From NCBI GenBank assembly GCA_001820175.1, contig MHOT01000016.1, positions 1-38,580 on the forward strand: a DNA stretch of 38,580 bases. The letters are read 5' to 3'. The position numbers and the translations under genes are program-made. The notes beneath the pieces were generated by a model. It made no database searches, was not told where the DNA came from, and saw only the letters and a list, made by a program, of their open reading frames with translations. Within the stretch, counting starts at the first letter, position 1. Every line of letters starts with the position of its first letter. The DNA is from Candidatus Staskawiczbacteria bacterium RIFCSPHIGHO2_02_FULL_42_22. Its GTDB lineage: Bacteria; Patescibacteriota; Minisyncoccia; Minisyncoccales; Staskawiczbacteraceae. This document shows positions 35,631 through 38,580 of this stretch, in pieces.

Positions 35631-38495
35631 TTATAATACTATATTAATCAATTTATCTGGTACGAAAATGATTTTTTTTACCTCTTTCCCGGCTACCCAG
35701 GGTTTTATTTTTTCGCCCCGCAGCACCATTTCTTCGACTTCCTTTTGATCGATACCATGTACTACTTCTATTTTGTCGCGCATTTTGCCATTAATTTGTA
35801 TCACTAAAACTACGTTTTGGCTTGGCAATAATTTTTGGTTGTACACCGGCCACGGTTGCAGATGAATCGACGTTTTATTTTTCAACACGTTCCGCCAAAG
35901 TTCTTCAGTGATATGTGGAGCAAACGGAGCCAAAAGTTTAAGAAAATCTTCGTACTGCGATTTTGAAATTTCATGACCCTCAAGTTCGTTTAATAATTTC
36001 ATTAAGTCGCTTACGCCCGTGTTGAAATTCAAATCACTGATGTCAAAACCAATTCCTTTATCATTTGCCTTAATGTATTTATTGATGATGCCCGCCGCCG
36101 CGATATTTTTTTTGGTCTTGGGGCTATAGCGGCCAACAAAATTCCAAACGCGGTTTAAAAACCGATACACTCCAGTGATGCCGCCGGGGTTCCACGAGCC
36201 ACCCTGTAAATAAGGTCCCATGAAGGCCAAATACATCCTAACCGCATCAGCCCCGTATTTTTTTACTTCACTATCGGGATCAATGACATTTCCGCGCGAC
36301 TTGGACATTTTCTGGTTATCGGAACCAAGAATGATTCCCCGGTTGCGCCGGTTTAAAAATGGTTCGTCAAAATCAATATATCCGAGGCGCTTTAATGCTT
36401 TGGTAAAAAATCGGGAATACAAAAGGTGCATGGTGGTGTGTTCCGCTCCGCCAAGATAGGAAAACACCGGCAACCATTTTTTAATCTTTTCTTTTGAAGC
36501 GAATATCTTTTTATTAGTTGGATCAGTATAACGCATAAAATACCACGAAGAATCAACAAACGTGTCCATGGTATCGGTTTCCCGCTCTGCCGCGCCTTTA
36601 CATGTTGGACATGTTGTTTTGAGCCACTTTTCGGCTTTAGTCAAAGGGGACTTCCCGCCATCAGTTGGCTTAAAATCTTTAAGGGGCGGCAGCTCAACCG
36701 GCAACTCTTTTTCGTTGACTGGCTGATAGCCACAGGTTACACAATGCACCATAGGTATTGGCACACCCCAGTACCGTTGGCGCGACAGTATCCAATCACG
36801 GAGACGATAGGTTTTTTTAAAATCAGCCATTCCTTTTAATTTCAATTCTTCCACAATTTTTTTCTTGGCTATCATTGAATCCATGCCATTGAATTTCCCG
36901 GAATGAATTAAAACTCCTTCGCTCTCAAAAGCGTGGGCCTCATTAAAAAACCGATCCAGCCAGATTTCGTATTCACTGCACTTAATGTTTTTATCTTTTT
37001 GTAATTCCTGCCACGAAAGCCAAACCGGTTCGTGTTTTTCTTTTTCATCAGCAGAAATTTCTTGGCGGTCTTCATTTTCTAGTTCAAACACCAAACAGGT
37101 AAACAGAGCATTGCGATTTTCATCTTTATGGTTGGCATAAAAATGCGACTGGACCGGTCCACCCAGGGTTTTTATATATCTTACATTTTTATATCCGCTT
37201 TCTTCTAAAATTTCCCGCTTGGCAGCAAGCATACCATCTTCGCCTTCCTCAACACCGCCGGTGATAAAGGTTGTCCAGGGGAATTTTTTCCACTTCAAAC
37301 ACAATACTTTTTTATCTTTTGAATTAATCACAATAGCTTGAATGGCATTTCGTTCTATCGTTTTTTTATCGGCCCGCGGCGGATCGTGCTGGTCAACCAC
37401 TTTTGGAATAATGACCTCCTTTATCGGCAACTGGTATTTTTTGGCAAACTCAAAATCCCGTTTGTCGTGTGCGGGGACAAACATTACGGCTCCGGTCCCG
37501 TAACTTCCTAACACATAATCGCCCACCCAAACAGGAATTTTTTCGTTATTAGCGGGGTTGGCGGCAAAAATTCCGGCGTCCACACCGGTTTTTTCTTTGG
37601 CCTCCTGCCGTTCAAGTTCTCGTTTTGCCAAACTTCTCTTGATATAATCTTGCGTATGATCACCTGCCTGCCAACCGGCACTTACCCAAGTTTGCGCAAG
37701 TTCGGGAGAAACTACCAGAGCAGTAACACCAAAAACCGTATCGGATCTTGTTGTGAAAGTTTCTATATATTTTGAAAATTGAAAATTGAAAATTGAAAAT
37801 TTTATAATCGCTCCTTCCGAGCGGCCAACCCAATTTTTCTGCCCAAGTTTTGCGGACTCCTGCCAATCGAGAGCATCAAGTCCGTCAATAAGCTCGTCTT
37901 TAAATTCGGTAATTTTAAACATCCATTGGGCCAGGTCTTTTTGCATGACTTCAGATTGGCATCGGTCACATTTGCCGCCAACCACCTGCTCGTTAGCCAG
38001 GACTGTTTTGTCTTTTGGACACCAATTCACTTTTGTCGTGGCGCGATAGGCCAGGCCTGCTTGGCAGAACTTAATGAACATCCATTGGGTCCAGCGGTAA
38101 TAATCGGGGTCTATGGTACTCACCTTGCGCGACCAATCAAACATCGCCCCCATGGACTTTAATTGGCGCGTCATGTAAGCAATATTTTGCCTGGTCCACT
38201 TTTCAGGATGAATATCGTGTTTTATGGCGGCGTTTTCGGCCGGCAAACCGAAGGCATCAAAACCCGTGGGATAGAGCACATTATACCCTTTCATGCGAAG
38301 GTAGCGGGCTTTAATGTCGGGCAAGGCAAAAGCGTACCAGTGACCAATGTGAAGGTTTCCCGATGGATAGGCAAATTCGGTAAGGAGCATTACATTCTTT
38401 TTTCTGGCAACCACATTCTTGGTTGCAAAAAGTTTCTTATGCTCCCAGTATTTCTGCCACTTTTTTTCAATTTTTTGAGGGTTGTATTTTTGCAT
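35631..38495 (-). CDS. leuS: leucyl-tRNA synthetase with a Nudix domain inside the editing domain
   Basis: The 954-residue protein has HIGH at 49-52, KMSKS at 729-733, a zinc-type CPKD...CDRC pair near 159-179, the CP1 editing domain (FTTRSDT near 247, the editing Asp in FVPAHDKRDFEF near 345, VLIHSGKFNGM near 528-538) and the C-terminal anticodon and tail domains. Between VIIPK (about 365) and AHAFESEGVLI (about 521), residues about 380-515 form a full Nudix hydrolase domain with an intact box GGVEEGE...REILEESGY at 413-434. Usual bacterial LeuRS is about 860 residues. In addition residues 232-242 (KFSIFNFQFSK) come from GAAAATT repeats. The editing-site Pro of TTRPDT is Ser here. Confidence 0.96.
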   Translation of the reverse strand: MQKYNPQKIEKKWQKYWEHKKLFATKNVVARKKNVMLLTEFAYPSGNLHIGHWYAFALPDIKARYLRMKGYNVLYPTGFDAFGLPAENAAIKHDIHPEKWTRQNIAYMTRQLKSMGAMFDWSRKVSTIDPDYYRWTQWMFIKFCQAGLAYRATTKVNWCPKDKTVLANEQVVGGKCDRCQSEVMQKDLAQWMFKITEFKDELIDGLDALDWQESAKLGQKNWVGRSEGAIIKFSIFNFQFSKYIETFTTRSDTVFGVTALVVSPELAQTWVSAGWQAGDHTQDYIKRSLAKRELERQEAKEKTGVDAGIFAANPANNEKIPVWVGDYVLGSYGTGAVMFVPAHDKRDFEFAKKYQLPIKEVIIPKVVDQHDPPRADKKTIERNAIQAIVINSKDKKVLCLKWKKFPWTTFITGGVEEGEDGMLAAKREILEESGYKNVRYIKTLGGPVQSHFYANHKDENRNALFTCLVFELENEDRQEISADEKEKHEPVWLSWQELQKDKNIKCSEYEIWLDRFFNEAHAFESEGVLIHSGKFNGMDSMIAKKKIVEELKLKGMADFKKTYRLRDWILSRQRYWGVPIPMVHCVTCGYQPVNEKELPVELPPLKDFKPTDGGKSPLTKAEKWLKTTCPTCKGAAERETDTMDTFVDSSWYFMRYTDPTNKKIFASKEKIKKWLPVFSYLGGAEHTTMHLLYSRFFTKALKRLGYIDFDEPFLNRRNRGIILGSDNQKMSKSRGNVIDPDSEVKKYGADAVRMYLAFMGPYLQGGSWNPGGITGVYRFLNRVWNFVGRYSPKTKKNIAAAGIINKYIKANDKGIGFDISDLNFNTGVSDLMKLLNELEGHEISKSQYEDFLKLLAPFAPHITEELWRNVLKNKTSIHLQPWPVYNQKLLPSQNVVLVIQINGKMRDKIEVVHGIDQKEVEEMVLRGEKIKPWVAGKEVKKIIFVPDKLINIVL

Positions 38496-38526
38496 ATCTA
38501 AGTGATATTAAGTTTACCACTGAAAA

Positions 38527-38563
38527 GTGTTAAAATGAAGGTGAAATCATTTAAAATTAACAC
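38527..38563. repeat. imperfect palindrome upstream of leuS
   Basis: GTGTTAAAATGA and TCATTTAAAATTAACAC pair partly. It lies in the presumed promoter region of leuS (minus strand), close to the window end. Confidence 0.4.
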
Positions 38564-38580
38564 CTAACTTGGCGGCTTAC

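Overview
The window looks like a chromosomal piece of a Candidate Phyla Radiation (Patescibacteria-type) bacterium. This is inferred from gene content and style, not from a marker-gene search. It is AT-rich, with tightly packed housekeeping genes in long same-strand runs and many ORFs without a clear Shine-Dalgarno site. It has a tRNA without encoded CCA, competence genes without uptake-gene neighbours, small membrane-lipid and glycosyltransferase genes, a lone PaaX/Cas2-like protein, and simple AT-rich repeats that spill from intergenic DNA into coding sequence.

Layout. 1-670: a small membrane protein with promoter and terminator, then a palindromic element. 670-9019 (mostly minus): HtrA-type protease, MGDG-synthase-like glycosyltransferase, small membrane protein, EamA-type transporter, PlsC-like acyltransferase and a charged coiled-coil protein sharing its N-terminal motif, a 44-residue membrane peptide behind a strong operator-like promoter, an anchored glycoside hydrolase and a second GT-B glycosyltransferase. 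This reads as a cell-envelope/glycolipid region. 9196-10480 (plus): two beta-carbonic-anhydrase-like proteins. 10539-15768 (minus): comEC, ftsZ, ftsA, ybeY and a formyltransferase. 15922-16314: XRE regulator. 16412-20016 (minus): membrane protein, YqeY-like protein, bS21, HisRS, signal peptidase I. 20118-24786: pth and a short mfd on the plus strand, interleaved with four small GC-richer minus-strand genes that mostly carry their own terminators. 24877-29507 (plus): dprA, PaaX/Cas2-like gene, a dprA 3'-end remnant, a PRTase-like protein, topA. 29550-30619: tRNA-Leu(CAA) and a histidine phosphatase. 30693-38495 (minus): PAP2 phosphatase, glyA, an orphan Cys-rich protein between two palindromic elements, tsaC, a sugar nucleotidyltransferase, and leuS with a complete Nudix domain inside its editing domain.

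The most striking unexplained signal is a set of at least six families of long inverted-repeat elements. All are bounded by TA...TA, often nested inside one another, and one is a 450-bp hierarchical palindrome (32624-33073). They carry no transposase. The second is the PaaX/Cas2-like gene, bracketed by two 36-bp palindromes whose arms differ by compensatory changes and by a duplicated 3' end of dprA. The third is the Nudix insertion in LeuRS. All functional statements rest on motif reading by eye; no database search was possible.
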